Source: Roseovarius sp. UBA6217
Lineage (GTDB): Bacteria > Pseudomonadota > Alphaproteobacteria > Rhodobacterales > Rhodobacteraceae
Direction: 5' to 3'
DNA: 30,868 bases
Assembly: GCA_002421985.1 (NCBI GenBank)
Contig: DISF01000071.1
Location: forward strand, 3,978 to 34,845
Shown: positions 15,118 to 22,425 of the stretch, one piece after another
Position numbering within the stretch: the stretch's first letter is position 1
How the letters are laid out: the number at the start of each line of letters is the position of its first letter
Notes under the pieces: model-generated
What the model was told of the DNA's origin: nothing
Seen by the model: only the letters and a program-made list of their open reading frames with translations
Database searches by the model: none
Made by a program: the position numbers and the translations under genes

Positions 15118-16511
15118 ATGCCGCCACCAAGTTGCCCACCGATATGGGGCCGATCCATTTCGTCGGCATCGGCGGCATCGGCATGTCAGGCATCGCCGAG
15201 GTGCTGCTCGACCACGGCTACGAGGTGCAGGGCAGCGACCTCAAATCCACGCCGATCACCGAGCGGCTGGCGGGCATGGGCGCGCGCGTGTTCATCGGGC
15301 AGCGTGCCGAAAATCTCGACGGGGCCGAGGTGGTGGTGATCTCGTCCGCCATCAAGCCCGGCAATGCCGAGCTTGACGAGGCCCGCCGTCGCGGCCTGCC
15401 GGTGGTGCGCCGCGCCGAGATGCTGGCCGAACTGATGCGCCTCAAATCCAACATCGCCGTGGCGGGCACCCATGGCAAGACCACCACGACGACGCTGGTG
15501 GCCGAACTTCTGGTCAAGGGCGGGATCGACCCGACGGTCATCAATGGCGGCATCATCCACGCTTACGGGAGCAATGCCCGGATGGGGCAGGGCGAATGGA
15601 TGGTGGTCGAGGCTGACGAGAGCGACGGCACCTTCAACCGCCTGCCCGCGACCATCGCGATCGTTACCAATATCGACCCCGAGCATATGGAGCATTGGGG
15701 CGATTTCGACCGCCTGAGGCAGGGGTTTCACGATTTCCTGAGCAATATCCCCTTCTATGGCCTTGCCGTGTGCTGCACCGATCACCCGGAGGTGCAGGCG
15801 CTGGTGGGCCGGATCACTGACCGGCGGGTGGTGACCTATGGCTTCAACGCGCAGGCCGATGTGCGCGCGGTCAATCTGCGCTATGAGGCGGGCGTGGCGC
15901 GGTTCGATATCGCGCTGCGCGCCGAGGGCAAGCTGATCGAGGGCTGTTCGCTGCCCATGCCCGGAGATCACAACGTGTCGAACGCGCTCGCGGCCGTCGC
16001 CGTGGCGCGGCACCTCGGCATGAAGCGCGCCGATATCCGCGCCGCGCTGGCGAGTTTCGGCGGTGTCAACCGCCGCTTTACCCGAGTGGGCGAGGTAGGC
16101 GGCGTCACCGTGATCGACGATTACGGCCATCACCCGGTCGAGATCGCCGCCGTGCTGCGCGCCGCCCGGCAGGCCTGCGACGGGCGCATCATCGCGGTGC
16201 ATCAGCCGCATCGGTATTCGCGGCTCTCGTCTTTGTTCGAGGAGTTTTGCGGTGCCTTCAACGAGGCCGATGTGGTGGGCATTGCCGATGTCTATGCCGC
16301 GGGCGAAGATCCGATCCCCGGTGCCTCGCGCGATGATCTGGTGGCGGGTCTCATCCGCCACGGCCACCGCCACGCCGTGGCCATCGCCACCGAGGATGAC
16401 CTTGAGGCCCTGGTGCGCGCCGAGGCGCGGGCGGGCGACATGGTGGTGTGCCTCGGCGCAGGCACGATCAGCGCCTGGGCCAACGGCCTGCCCGCGCGGC
16501 TCGCGGGGTAG
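15114..16511 (+). CDS. murC: UDP-N-acetylmuramate--L-alanine ligase
   Basis: MurC uses ATP to join L-alanine to UDP-MurNAc, the first step of stem-peptide assembly. The 465-residue cytosolic protein has the N-terminal UDP-binding loop GIGGIGMSG at 18-26, the ATP loop GTHGKTT at 118-124, EADESDGTF, NIDPEHMEHWG, the central GDHNVSNALAAVAV and the C-terminal IDDYGHHPVEI and HQPHRYSRL. The ATG overlaps the stop of the small membrane gene. Confidence 0.97.
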   Translation: MNAATKLPTDMGPIHFVGIGGIGMSGIAEVLLDHGYEVQGSDLKSTPITERLAGMGARVFIGQRAENLDGAEVVVISSAIKPGNAELDEARRRGLPVVRRAEMLAELMRLKSNIAVAGTHGKTTTTTLVAELLVKGGIDPTVINGGIIHAYGSNARMGQGEWMVVEADESDGTFNRLPATIAIVTNIDPEHMEHWGDFDRLRQGFHDFLSNIPFYGLAVCCTDHPEVQALVGRITDRRVVTYGFNAQADVRAVNLRYEAGVARFDIALRAEGKLIEGCSLPMPGDHNVSNALAAVAVARHLGMKRADIRAALASFGGVNRRFTRVGEVGGVTVIDDYGHHPVEIAAVLRAARQACDGRIIAVHQPHRYSRLSSLFEEFCGAFNEADVVGIADVYAAGEDPIPGASRDDLVAGLIRHGHRHAVAIATEDDLEALVRAEARAGDMVVCLGAGTISAWANGLPARLAG

Positions 16512-16518
16512 ACGGCGC

Positions 16519-16764
16519 ATGACCACCTCGCTCATCCTCGTGTGCTTGTGGGCGGTGGCGGCCAATGTTCTGGCCATGCTGCCCAGCCGCGACAATCACG
16601 TGCGGCGGGCCTGGGCGCTGATTGCGCTGGGCGTGCCGGTTCTGGGGCTGGTGGCGTGGCAGCACGGGCCCTGGCCTGGCCTTCTGGTGCTGGCGGCGGG
16701 GATGAGCGTGCTGCGCTGGCCGGTGGTCCATCTTGCGCGCTGGCTGCGGGGCCTGCGCGGATAG
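16519..16764 (+). CDS. DUF2484 family small membrane protein
   Basis: An 81-residue protein, mostly hydrophobic. Segments are about 3-20 (TSLILVCLWAVAANVLAM), 32-47 (AWALIALGVPVLGLVAW) and 53-65, with a basic end (HLARWLRGLRG). It begins with ALPSR/DNHVRRA-type sequence after the first helix, as expected for DUF2484. In Rhodobacteraceae this gene usually stands between murC and murB, as I remember it. Here murC is on the left but murB is missing on the right. Function unknown. The ATG at 16519 is 7 bases after the murC stop. Confidence 0.85.
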   Translation: MTTSLILVCLWAVAANVLAMLPSRDNHVRRAWALIALGVPVLGLVAWQHGPWPGLLVLAAGMSVLRWPVVHLARWLRGLRG

Positions 16765-16793
16765 GCGTGCGCCGCTAACCGCTTGCCCCCTAT

Positions 16794-16819
16794 TCCTGCC
16801 TGTCCTACACAAGGCAGGA
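16794..16819. promoter_or_regulatory. Inverted repeat ahead of fabB
   Basis: Arms TCCTGCCT (16794-16801) and AGGCAGGA (16812-16819) pair perfectly over 8 bp with a 10-nt loop. It ends 20 bases before the fabB ATG. A possible promoter (TTGCCC at about 16783 and TACACA within the loop) overlaps it, so it could be an operator, a leader hairpin or a weak terminator for the murC transcript. No factor can be named. Confidence 0.4.
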
Positions 16820-16839
16820 GCGCAACGAAGGAGGCGGCG

Positions 16840-18069
16840 ATGCGGCGAGTCGTGGTGACCGGGCTGGGGATCGTGTCCAGCATCGGCAACAACGCCGGAG
16901 AGGTTCTGGCCTCTCTCAGGGCGGGGCGGTCGGGGATCACCGCCAACGATGCGATGGCCGAGCATGGCTTTCGCAGCCGTGTGGCGGGCGCGATCAATAT
17001 CGACGTGGCAGAGCATGTAGACAAGCGCACGCTGCGCTTCATGGGGCCGGGCGCGGCCTATGCCCATATCGCGATGGCCCAGGCGATTGCCGATTCGGGG
17101 CTGGAGCAGGGCGATATCGTCAACCCGCGCACCGGCGTCATCGCCGGGTCGGGCGGGCCCTCGACAAGCGCAATGCTGGCCGCGCATCAAGTGGTGCTCA
17201 AGACCGGCGCGACCAAGCGGATCGGGCCGTTTGCCGTGCCCAAGACGATGTGCTCGACGATCTCGGCCAACCTGTCGACCGCGTTTCACATCAAGGGCAT
17301 CAACTATTCCATCACCTCGGCCTGTTCGACCTCGCTGCACTGTATCGGCAACGCCGCCGAGCAGATCATGATGGGCAAGCAGGATGTGATGTTCGCCGGC
17401 GGCGGCGAAGAGCTGGACTGGACATTGTCGTGCCTCTTTGACGCGATGGGGGCGATGTCGTCGAAATACAACGACACGCCCGCCCGCGCGAGCCGCGCCT
17501 TTGACGCAGGGCGCGACGGGTTCGTGATCTCGGGCGGCGGCGGCATCGTGGTGCTGGAGGCGCTGGATCACGCGCTGGCGCGCGGTGCGAAAATCTATGC
17601 CGAGGTAACGGGATACGGTGCCACCTCGGACGGGGCCGACATGGTGGCCCCCTCGGGCGAGGGCGGCGAGCGGGCGATGCGGCTGGCGCTCTCGACCCTG
17701 CCCAAGGGGCGCGAGGTGAGCTATATCAACGCGCATGGCACTTCGACGCCGGTGGGCGACGTGGGCGAGGTCGAGGCGGTGCGCCGCATCTTTGGCCGCG
17801 GCAGCACGCCGCCGATCAGTTCGACCAAGTCGATGACCGGCCACAGCCAGGGCGCGACCGGCGCGCAGGAGGCGATCTATTGCCTGCTCGCGCTTGAGCA
17901 TGATTTCATCATTCCCTCGATCAATGTCGAAACGCTCGATCCCGCGCTCGACGCGGGCGAGATCGCCACCGCGCGGGTGGACGCGGCCGGGCTTGATACG
18001 GTGATGACCAACAGTTTCGGCTTTGGCGGCACGAATGGCGCGATGCTGCTGAGCAAATATCACGGATGA
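16840..18069 (+). CDS. fabB: 3-oxoacyl-ACP synthase I (beta-ketoacyl-ACP synthase)
   Basis: FabB condenses malonyl-ACP with acyl-ACP in fatty acid elongation and is needed for unsaturated fatty acids. The 409-residue protein has the nucleophile Cys162 in TSACSTS, the two catalytic His motifs NAHGTSTPVGD and GHSQGATG, the phenylalanine gate region NSFGFGGTN and GSGGPSTS, all expected of FabB. I chose the ATG at 16840, with AAGGAGG just upstream; the frame is open to 16783 but that part is not family-like. In this group fabB commonly follows fabA; here DUF2484 precedes it instead. fabI follows by 7 bases. Confidence 0.95.
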   Translation: MRRVVVTGLGIVSSIGNNAGEVLASLRAGRSGITANDAMAEHGFRSRVAGAINIDVAEHVDKRTLRFMGPGAAYAHIAMAQAIADSGLEQGDIVNPRTGVIAGSGGPSTSAMLAAHQVVLKTGATKRIGPFAVPKTMCSTISANLSTAFHIKGINYSITSACSTSLHCIGNAAEQIMMGKQDVMFAGGGEELDWTLSCLFDAMGAMSSKYNDTPARASRAFDAGRDGFVISGGGGIVVLEALDHALARGAKIYAEVTGYGATSDGADMVAPSGEGGERAMRLALSTLPKGREVSYINAHGTSTPVGDVGEVEAVRRIFGRGSTPPISSTKSMTGHSQGATGAQEAIYCLLALEHDFIIPSINVETLDPALDAGEIATARVDAAGLDTVMTNSFGFGGTNGAMLLSKYHG

Positions 18070-18076
18070 CACGAAG

Positions 18077-18868
18077 ATGACGATTTCATTGGCTGGCAAG
18101 CGCGGGCTTATCATGGGGGTGGCCAATGACCGCTCCATCGCCTGGGGCATCGCGCGCGAGATGCGCGCGGCGGGGGCCGATCTGGCATTCACCTATCAGG
18201 GCGAGGCGTTCGGCAAGCGGGTGGCCCCGCTGGCCGAGAGCCTTGGCTCGGATCTTCTGCTTGACGTGGATGTGACCGATGATGCCTCGCTCGACGCGGC
18301 CTTTGCCGCGCTGGCCGCGCGCTGGCCGGTGATTGATTTCGTGGTTCACGCCATCGCCTATTCCGACAAGTCCGAACTGACGGGGCGGTTTCTCAACACC
18401 AGCCGCGCCAATTTCAAGCATTCTCTGGATATCTCGGCCTATTCCTTCATCGAGGTGGCGCGGCGCGTCTATCCGCTGATGAAGGCGCAGGGCGGCTGCC
18501 TGATGACGCTCACCTATCAGGGCTCCAACAAGGTGGTGCCCAATTACAACGTGATGGGCGTGGCCAAGGCGGCGCTGGAGGCCACGATGCGCTATCTCGC
18601 CAATGACCTTGGCCCCGACGGCATCCGCGTCAACGCGCTCAGCCCCGGCCCGATGAAGACGCTGGCGGGCGCGGCCATCGGCGGCGCGCGCAAGACCTAT
18701 CGGCACACGGAGGCCAACGCGCCTCTGCGCGCCAATGCCACGCTGGAGGCGATCGGCGGCACGGCGGTCTGGCTCGCCTCGGATGCGGGGGCCTGCACCA
18801 GCGGCGAGATCATCCATATCGACGGGGGCTATCACGTCCTGGGAATGCCGCAGGCCGAGAACCTCTGA
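18077..18868 (+). CDS. fabI: Enoyl-ACP reductase (NADH)
   Basis: FabI reduces the trans-2-enoyl-ACP double bond, the last step of each fatty acid elongation round. The 263-residue protein is a short-chain-dehydrogenase fold of the usual FabI length. It has GVANDRSIAWGIA at 14-26 (cofactor loop), the catalytic Tyr157 and Lys164 in YNVMGVAK, and the substrate loop SPGPMKTLAGAAI. It is cotranscribed with fabB. Confidence 0.95.
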   Translation: MTISLAGKRGLIMGVANDRSIAWGIAREMRAAGADLAFTYQGEAFGKRVAPLAESLGSDLLLDVDVTDDASLDAAFAALAARWPVIDFVVHAIAYSDKSELTGRFLNTSRANFKHSLDISAYSFIEVARRVYPLMKAQGGCLMTLTYQGSNKVVPNYNVMGVAKAALEATMRYLANDLGPDGIRVNALSPGPMKTLAGAAIGGARKTYRHTEANAPLRANATLEAIGGTAVWLASDAGACTSGEIIHIDGGYHVLGMPQAENL

Positions 18869-19037
18869 GACCGAAGGTGCCGCCCTCGATCATGCGGCTT
18901 GTCTTGTCCTGAATTCGGCTCATGAAGTATCGCTGCGACCCTCTCCGCCGCGCCCTTCATGATGGGCAGAGGCGGCGGCCGGATCGGTGCCGGTTCCTGA
19001 CGCTTTCGAGCAGCTCGAACATGCGAAATCAACAAGG
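18869..19037. other. Intergenic region after fabI, no gene seen
   Basis: About 170 bases between the converging fabI and radical SAM genes. I find no convincing frame, RNA gene or strong hairpin apart from the dispersed element that begins at 19038. The composition stays GC-rich. Confidence 0.5.
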
Positions 19038-19079
19038 TGGAGCGTGCCGCGTGATAGCGAAGGAACGCGACAGGTTTCA
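19038..19079. repeat. Degenerate copy 2 of the 340-383 element, overlapping a stop codon
   Basis: It aligns to 341-382 with about 33 of 42 positions equal, including GAGCGTG, CGCGTGA and GAACGCGACA. The right arm has decayed (AGGTTTCA instead of ACGCTCTA), so only an inner stem CGCGT/ACGCG pairs fully. Its last bases are the stop codon (19077-19079) of the leftward radical SAM gene, so the element has moved into or shaped that gene's end. Confidence 0.6.
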
Positions 19080-20162
19080 GAACAATGCCAGTTGCGCGCC
19101 GCGCGCCAGCGGCACCTCGAAAAGATCGCAGCGCAGGCCGGGTTGCGGCGCATCGAGCCGTAAGCGCCGCGTGACCAGATCGAAACGCCGCGCGATCATG
19201 CGCGCGTGCACCCCCTCTCCGCGCATCCGGCGGTGCCAGTCGGCGGCATAGTCGCGCCCGCCATGCATCTCGCGCAGCCGGTTCATCACCCGGCCCGCGC
19301 GGTCGGGGTAATGCTGTGCCAGCCAGTCGCGGAACAGCCCCGACACCTCGCGCGGCAGGCGCAGCATGATCCAGCTTGCCGCCTCCGCCCCGGCATCGTG
19401 CCCCGCCTCGCAGATCGCCTCGACCTCGGTATCGGTCAGCGCCGGTATCACCGGCGACACCATCAGCCGCACCGGCACCCCCGCCTCGGCGAGCCGCCGG
19501 ATCGTGGCCAGCCGCCGTTGGGGCGCGGGGGCGCGCGGCTCCAGCCGCCGCGCCAGCGCGGCGTCAAGCGTGGTGATCGAGACGCCGACCCGCGCCAGCC
19601 CCCGCGCGGCCATGCCCGCCAGCAGATCAATGTCACGCTCGATCAGGGTGCCCTTGGTCACCACCGCAACCGGGTGGTTGAACCGGTCCAGCACCTCAAG
19701 ACAGGCGCGGGTGATACCATATTGCCGCTCGATCGGCTGGTAGGGGTCGGTATTGGTGCCGATGGCGATGGGGGCCACCTTGTAGCTTCGCGCGCGCAAT
19801 TCCGCCTCGAGCCGCACGGGCGCATCCGGGCGCGCGATCAGCCGGGTCTCGAAATCCAGCCCCGGCGACAGGCCAAGCCAGGCATGGCTGGGCCGGGCAA
19901 AGCAGTAGATGCAGCCATGTTCGCAGCCGCGATAGGGGTTGATCGAGCGGTCAAAGGGCAGGTCGGGCGAGCGGTTATAGCTGATCACCCGGCCCGCGCG
20001 CTCCTCCGAGACCGTGGTGCGCAGCACCCGCGCCTCTGCCTCGGGGTCGGGATCCTCGGCGGCGTAGCTCACGCTATGCGCCTCGAAGCGCCCGGCGGCG
20101 TTGCTGCCGGCACCACGGCCGCGAGGGCGCAGATCCGGCGGAAGGGTGGGATCGGGTTTCAT
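19077..20162 (-). CDS. PA0069-type radical SAM protein (spore-photoproduct-lyase-like)
   Basis: A 361-residue radical S-adenosylmethionine enzyme. The cluster-binding Cys residues are 80, 84 and 87 in YRGCEHGCIYCFARP, followed by a TNTDPYQPIE segment and VVTKGTLIERD, typical of the SplB-like/PA0069 branch. SplB repairs UV-made spore photoproduct; the substrate of the PA0069 branch is not known to me. I chose the ATG at 20160-20162; a TTG at 20180 would add six residues. No ribosome binding site is visible, but a predicted promoter places the transcript start at about the ATG, so it may be leaderless. A LexA-type box lies in that promoter, hinting at a role after DNA damage. Confidence 0.9.
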   Translation of the reverse strand: MKPDPTLPPDLRPRGRGAGSNAAGRFEAHSVSYAAEDPDPEAEARVLRTTVSEERAGRVISYNRSPDLPFDRSINPYRGCEHGCIYCFARPSHAWLGLSPGLDFETRLIARPDAPVRLEAELRARSYKVAPIAIGTNTDPYQPIERQYGITRACLEVLDRFNHPVAVVTKGTLIERDIDLLAGMAARGLARVGVSITTLDAALARRLEPRAPAPQRRLATIRRLAEAGVPVRLMVSPVIPALTDTEVEAICEAGHDAGAEAASWIMLRLPREVSGLFRDWLAQHYPDRAGRVMNRLREMHGGRDYAADWHRRMRGEGVHARMIARRFDLVTRRLRLDAPQPGLRCDLFEVPLARGAQLALF

Positions 20163-20168
20163 GGTCAA

Positions 20169-20197
20169 AATATGGAACAAAAAAAGAACAATTGCAA
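20169..20197 (-). promoter_or_regulatory. Predicted promoter with LexA-type SOS box
   Basis: Read on the minus strand: -35 TTGCAA (20197-20192), a 17-nt spacer, -10 CATATT (20174-20169). Within the spacer lies GTTC-TTTTTTT-GTTC (20189-20175), an exact fit to the alphaproteobacterial LexA consensus GTTC-N7-GTTC. A start 7 bases after the -10 would be the A of the radical SAM ATG. LexA bound here would block RNA polymerase. By chance the eight fixed bases would occur somewhere in a window this size somewhat less than once, so the placement, not the match alone, carries the weight. Confidence 0.65.
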
Positions 20198-20370
20198 CAA
20201 TCCGATAATGATGATGCCGATATTTCAGTCACATCCCGGCCAAATCGCTGTTACAGGTCGCTAGCAGTTCGGGCAGCGTCGCAATTCGCGAAGTTGCCCT
20301 GCGGCAAATTGACGAAAGAGGCGCAACGGCACCGCAATGCGGGCGCGCAGAACAACCAGGAATCTTGCCC

Positions 20371-21075
20371 ATGTCCGACCAAGAAGACGAAATCATCCTG
20401 TCGGAACTCGACGACGAGGAGCTTGTCCAGCAGATGTTCGACGACCTTTACGACGGTCTCCGCGAAGAGATCGAGGAAGGCGTGAACATCCTGCTGGAGC
20501 GCGGCTGGGAGCCTTACCGCGTCCTCACCGAGGCGCTGGTGGGGGGCATGACCATCGTCGGCAATGATTTCCGCGACGGAATTCTCTTCGTCCCCGAGGT
20601 GCTTCTGGCGGCCAACGCGATGAAGGGCGGCATGGCCATCCTCAAGCCGCTTCTGGCCGAAACCGGCGCGCCGCGCATGGGCAAGATGGTCATCGGCACC
20701 GTCAAGGGCGACATCCACGACATCGGCAAGAATCTCGTGGGCATGATGATGGAGGGGGCAGGATTCGAGGTGGTCGATCTCGGCATCAACAACCCGGTCG
20801 AGAATTACCTCGAGGCCTTGGAAAGAGAAGGGGCCGACATTCTGGGCATGTCGGCGCTCTTGACCACGACCATGCCCTATATGAAGGTCGTGATCGACAC
20901 GCTGGTGGAACAGGGGCGGCGCGATGATTACATCGTGCTGGTGGGCGGCGCACCGCTCAACGAGGAATTCGGGCGCGCCATAGGTGCCGATGCCTATTGC
21001 CGCGATGCCGCCGTGGCGGTGGAGACGGCCAAGTCGTTCATGGCGCGCAAGCACAACGCCGTCGCGGCGGGCTGA
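20371..21075 (+). CDS. B12-binding corrinoid protein of a methyltransferase system
   Basis: Such proteins carry a methyl group on cobalamin between a substrate methyltransferase and a folate-dependent partner. The 234-residue protein has an N-terminal helical cap (about 12-95, with GMTIVGNDFRDG and VPEVLLAANAMKGG) and a C-terminal Rossmann domain. The cobalt-ligand His116 is in GDIHDIGKNLV; MSALLTTT and VGGAPL are the other cofactor loops. The ATG at 20371 has AGGA upstream; the TTG at 20365 is unlikely. The next gene, DUF1638, often accompanies such proteins. The substrate methyltransferase (for example for a methylamine or glycine betaine) is not in the window, so the substrate is unknown. 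I see no cobalamin riboswitch upstream. Confidence 0.92.
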   Translation: MSDQEDEIILSELDDEELVQQMFDDLYDGLREEIEEGVNILLERGWEPYRVLTEALVGGMTIVGNDFRDGILFVPEVLLAANAMKGGMAILKPLLAETGAPRMGKMVIGTVKGDIHDIGKNLVGMMMEGAGFEVVDLGINNPVENYLEALEREGADILGMSALLTTTMPYMKVVIDTLVEQGRRDDYIVLVGGAPLNEEFGRAIGADAYCRDAAVAVETAKSFMARKHNAVAAG

Positions 21076-21096
21076 GCGCACGAGGTTATGCGCGTG

Positions 21097-21125
21097 ACGG
21101 CCCGCCTTCCGGTGGTGCGGGCCGT
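21097..21125 (+). terminator. Hairpin between the corrinoid and DUF1638 genes
   Basis: Arms ACGGCCCGC (21097-21105) and GCGGGCCGT (21117-21125) form a perfect 9-bp GC-rich stem with an 11-nt loop, followed by TTGCGTTG. It could lower readthrough into the DUF1638 gene or protect the upstream message end. The lack of a T run speaks against a strong terminator. Confidence 0.5.
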
Positions 21126-21143
21126 TTGCGTTGAAAGGATGCG

Positions 21144-21788
21144 ATGACGGAACCAAGCGATGATCTGCTGACAACCGAGGGGCTGGCCCCCGCAGGCGCA
21201 GGCCGCATCCTGCTGATTGCCTGCGGCGCGCTGGCCCATGAAATCCTGAGCCTGAAACGTGCCAATGGCTGGGACCACATGGATCTGCATTGCCTGCCCG
21301 CCAAGCTGCATCTTTACCCCGAAAAGATCACCACCGAGGTGGAAAAATCCGTTCTGCGCCAGCGCGACGCCTATGCCCGTATCTTCGTGGTCTATGCCGA
21401 TTGCGGCACCGGCGGCCTCTTGGCGGCGAAATGCCGCGATTTGGGCGTCGAGATGGTCGCAGGGCCGCATTGCTATGCCTTCTACGAGGGGGTGGACCGC
21501 TTTGCCGAACACGATGACGAGATCACGGCCTTCTATCTGACCGATTTCCTGGTGCGGCAGTTTGATGCCTTCGTGTGGCGGCCCATGGGGCTCGACCGGC
21601 ACCCCGAATTGCGCGACATGATCTTTGGCAATTACACCAAGCTGGTCTATCTGGCGCAGACCGACGATGCCGCCCTGCGCGCCCGCGCCGAAGACTGCGC
21701 CCGCCGCCTCGGGCTTGACTACGAATATCGCTATACCGGCTATGGCGATCTCGCAGGGGCGCTTGGCGCGCAGGCGGCAAAAGGGTAG
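21144..21788 (+). CDS. DUF1638 family protein
   Basis: A 214-residue soluble protein. Family-like segments are LLIACGALAHEIL, LHCLPAKLHLYPEKI, FVVYADCGTGGLLAAKC and GPHCYAFYEG, with conserved-looking Cys and His residues that could bind a metal. The molecular function is unsettled; DUF1638 genes recur beside corrinoid methyltransferase genes, so a role in that system is likely. The ATG has AAAGGA just upstream. It is separated from the corrinoid gene by a 68-base gap with a hairpin. Confidence 0.88.
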   Translation: MTEPSDDLLTTEGLAPAGAGRILLIACGALAHEILSLKRANGWDHMDLHCLPAKLHLYPEKITTEVEKSVLRQRDAYARIFVVYADCGTGGLLAAKCRDLGVEMVAGPHCYAFYEGVDRFAEHDDEITAFYLTDFLVRQFDAFVWRPMGLDRHPELRDMIFGNYTKLVYLAQTDDAALRARAEDCARRLGLDYEYRYTGYGDLAGALGAQAAKG

Positions 21789-21819
21789 GGGCGCAGCCCC
21801 GCGCGTTGCCCGACAGGTG

Positions 21820-22425
21820 TTATCCCGCCGTTTTCAGGTCGTTGATAAGGGCGCCGATATCGCCATTGCGGCGGTCGAGCATGGCACCGATTTCCGTGCG
21901 TTCACTCAATCGCAGGCTGATGCCCTCGATCACCATGTCAAAGAACTTGTCCTGCCCCGAGCGGTCGGAGACCAGAAAGCTCACCTCGAAGGGCGATTCT
22001 CCGCGCAGATAGACGATCGAGCGCACCTCGTGCCACGACTTGACCTCGCGCACGTCCTTGACCTCGATCTTGCCGCCTGCGAATTCGTTGAACCTTTTGC
22101 CATATTTACGCGCCACATAGCCGCGGAACGCCTCCGTATAGTCGCGCAGCTGTGCCGCGGAAATGCGGTTGGCATCGGCCCCCAGCGTCGAGCGCGCGAT
22201 GATCGGCACATCGGCATAGCGCGAGAAGATACGCTCGAAATCCGAGATCATGCCCGACAGCGGCTGGCCCGAGGCGATCACCCTGTTGATATCGCTCACC
22301 ACCTGGTCGATGAGCGCGCGGGCGCGGGCCTCTGTCAACGCGCGCGCGGGATCCGGCCGCACCGCAACCGCCAAAGCGGCCAGGCCGGCTGTCATCATGA
22401 ATCGGCGCGTGAGATTACTCGTCAT
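21820..22425 (-). CDS. mlaC: MlaC-like phospholipid-binding transport protein
   Basis: MlaC is a periplasmic carrier that shuttles phospholipid between the outer membrane MlaA complex and the inner membrane MlaFEDB transporter. The 201-residue protein has a signal peptide with a twin-arginine-like start (MTSNLTRRFMMTAGLAALAV). The body has family features such as ISAAQLRDYTEAFRGYVARKY, ISLRLSERTEIGAML and the C-terminal IGALINDLK. GGAGGA sits 5 bases before the ATG. The start lies inside the mlaA gene end (11-base overlap), so the two are cotranscribed. No MlaFEDB genes are in the window. Confidence 0.88.
   Translation of the reverse strand: MTSNLTRRFMMTAGLAALAVAVRPDPARALTEARARALIDQVVSDINRVIASGQPLSGMISDFERIFSRYADVPIIARSTLGADANRISAAQLRDYTEAFRGYVARKYGKRFNEFAGGKIEVKDVREVKSWHEVRSIVYLRGESPFEVSFLVSDRSGQDKFFDMVIEGISLRLSERTEIGAMLDRRNGDIGALINDLKTAG

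Noticed and set aside
15186..16595. 469-codon minus-strand frame opposite murC
   Set aside because: It is a shadow of the unmistakable murC gene; composition is typical of antisense high-GC DNA.
16468..18192. 574-codon open frame on the minus strand opposite fabB and DUF2484
   Set aside because: It is the antisense shadow of fabB and neighbours, with His/Arg/Pro-rich composition and no family marks.
20190..20370. Cobalamin riboswitch before the corrinoid gene
   Set aside because: I could not find a B12-box-like core or the required stems. Only a small TTGCC/GGCAA repeat at 20294-20307 is visible.
21786..21800. GGGGC-GCA-GCCCC hairpin at the DUF1638 stop codon as a terminator
   Set aside because: The stem is only 5 bp with a 3-nt loop and no T run, and it overlaps the stop codon.
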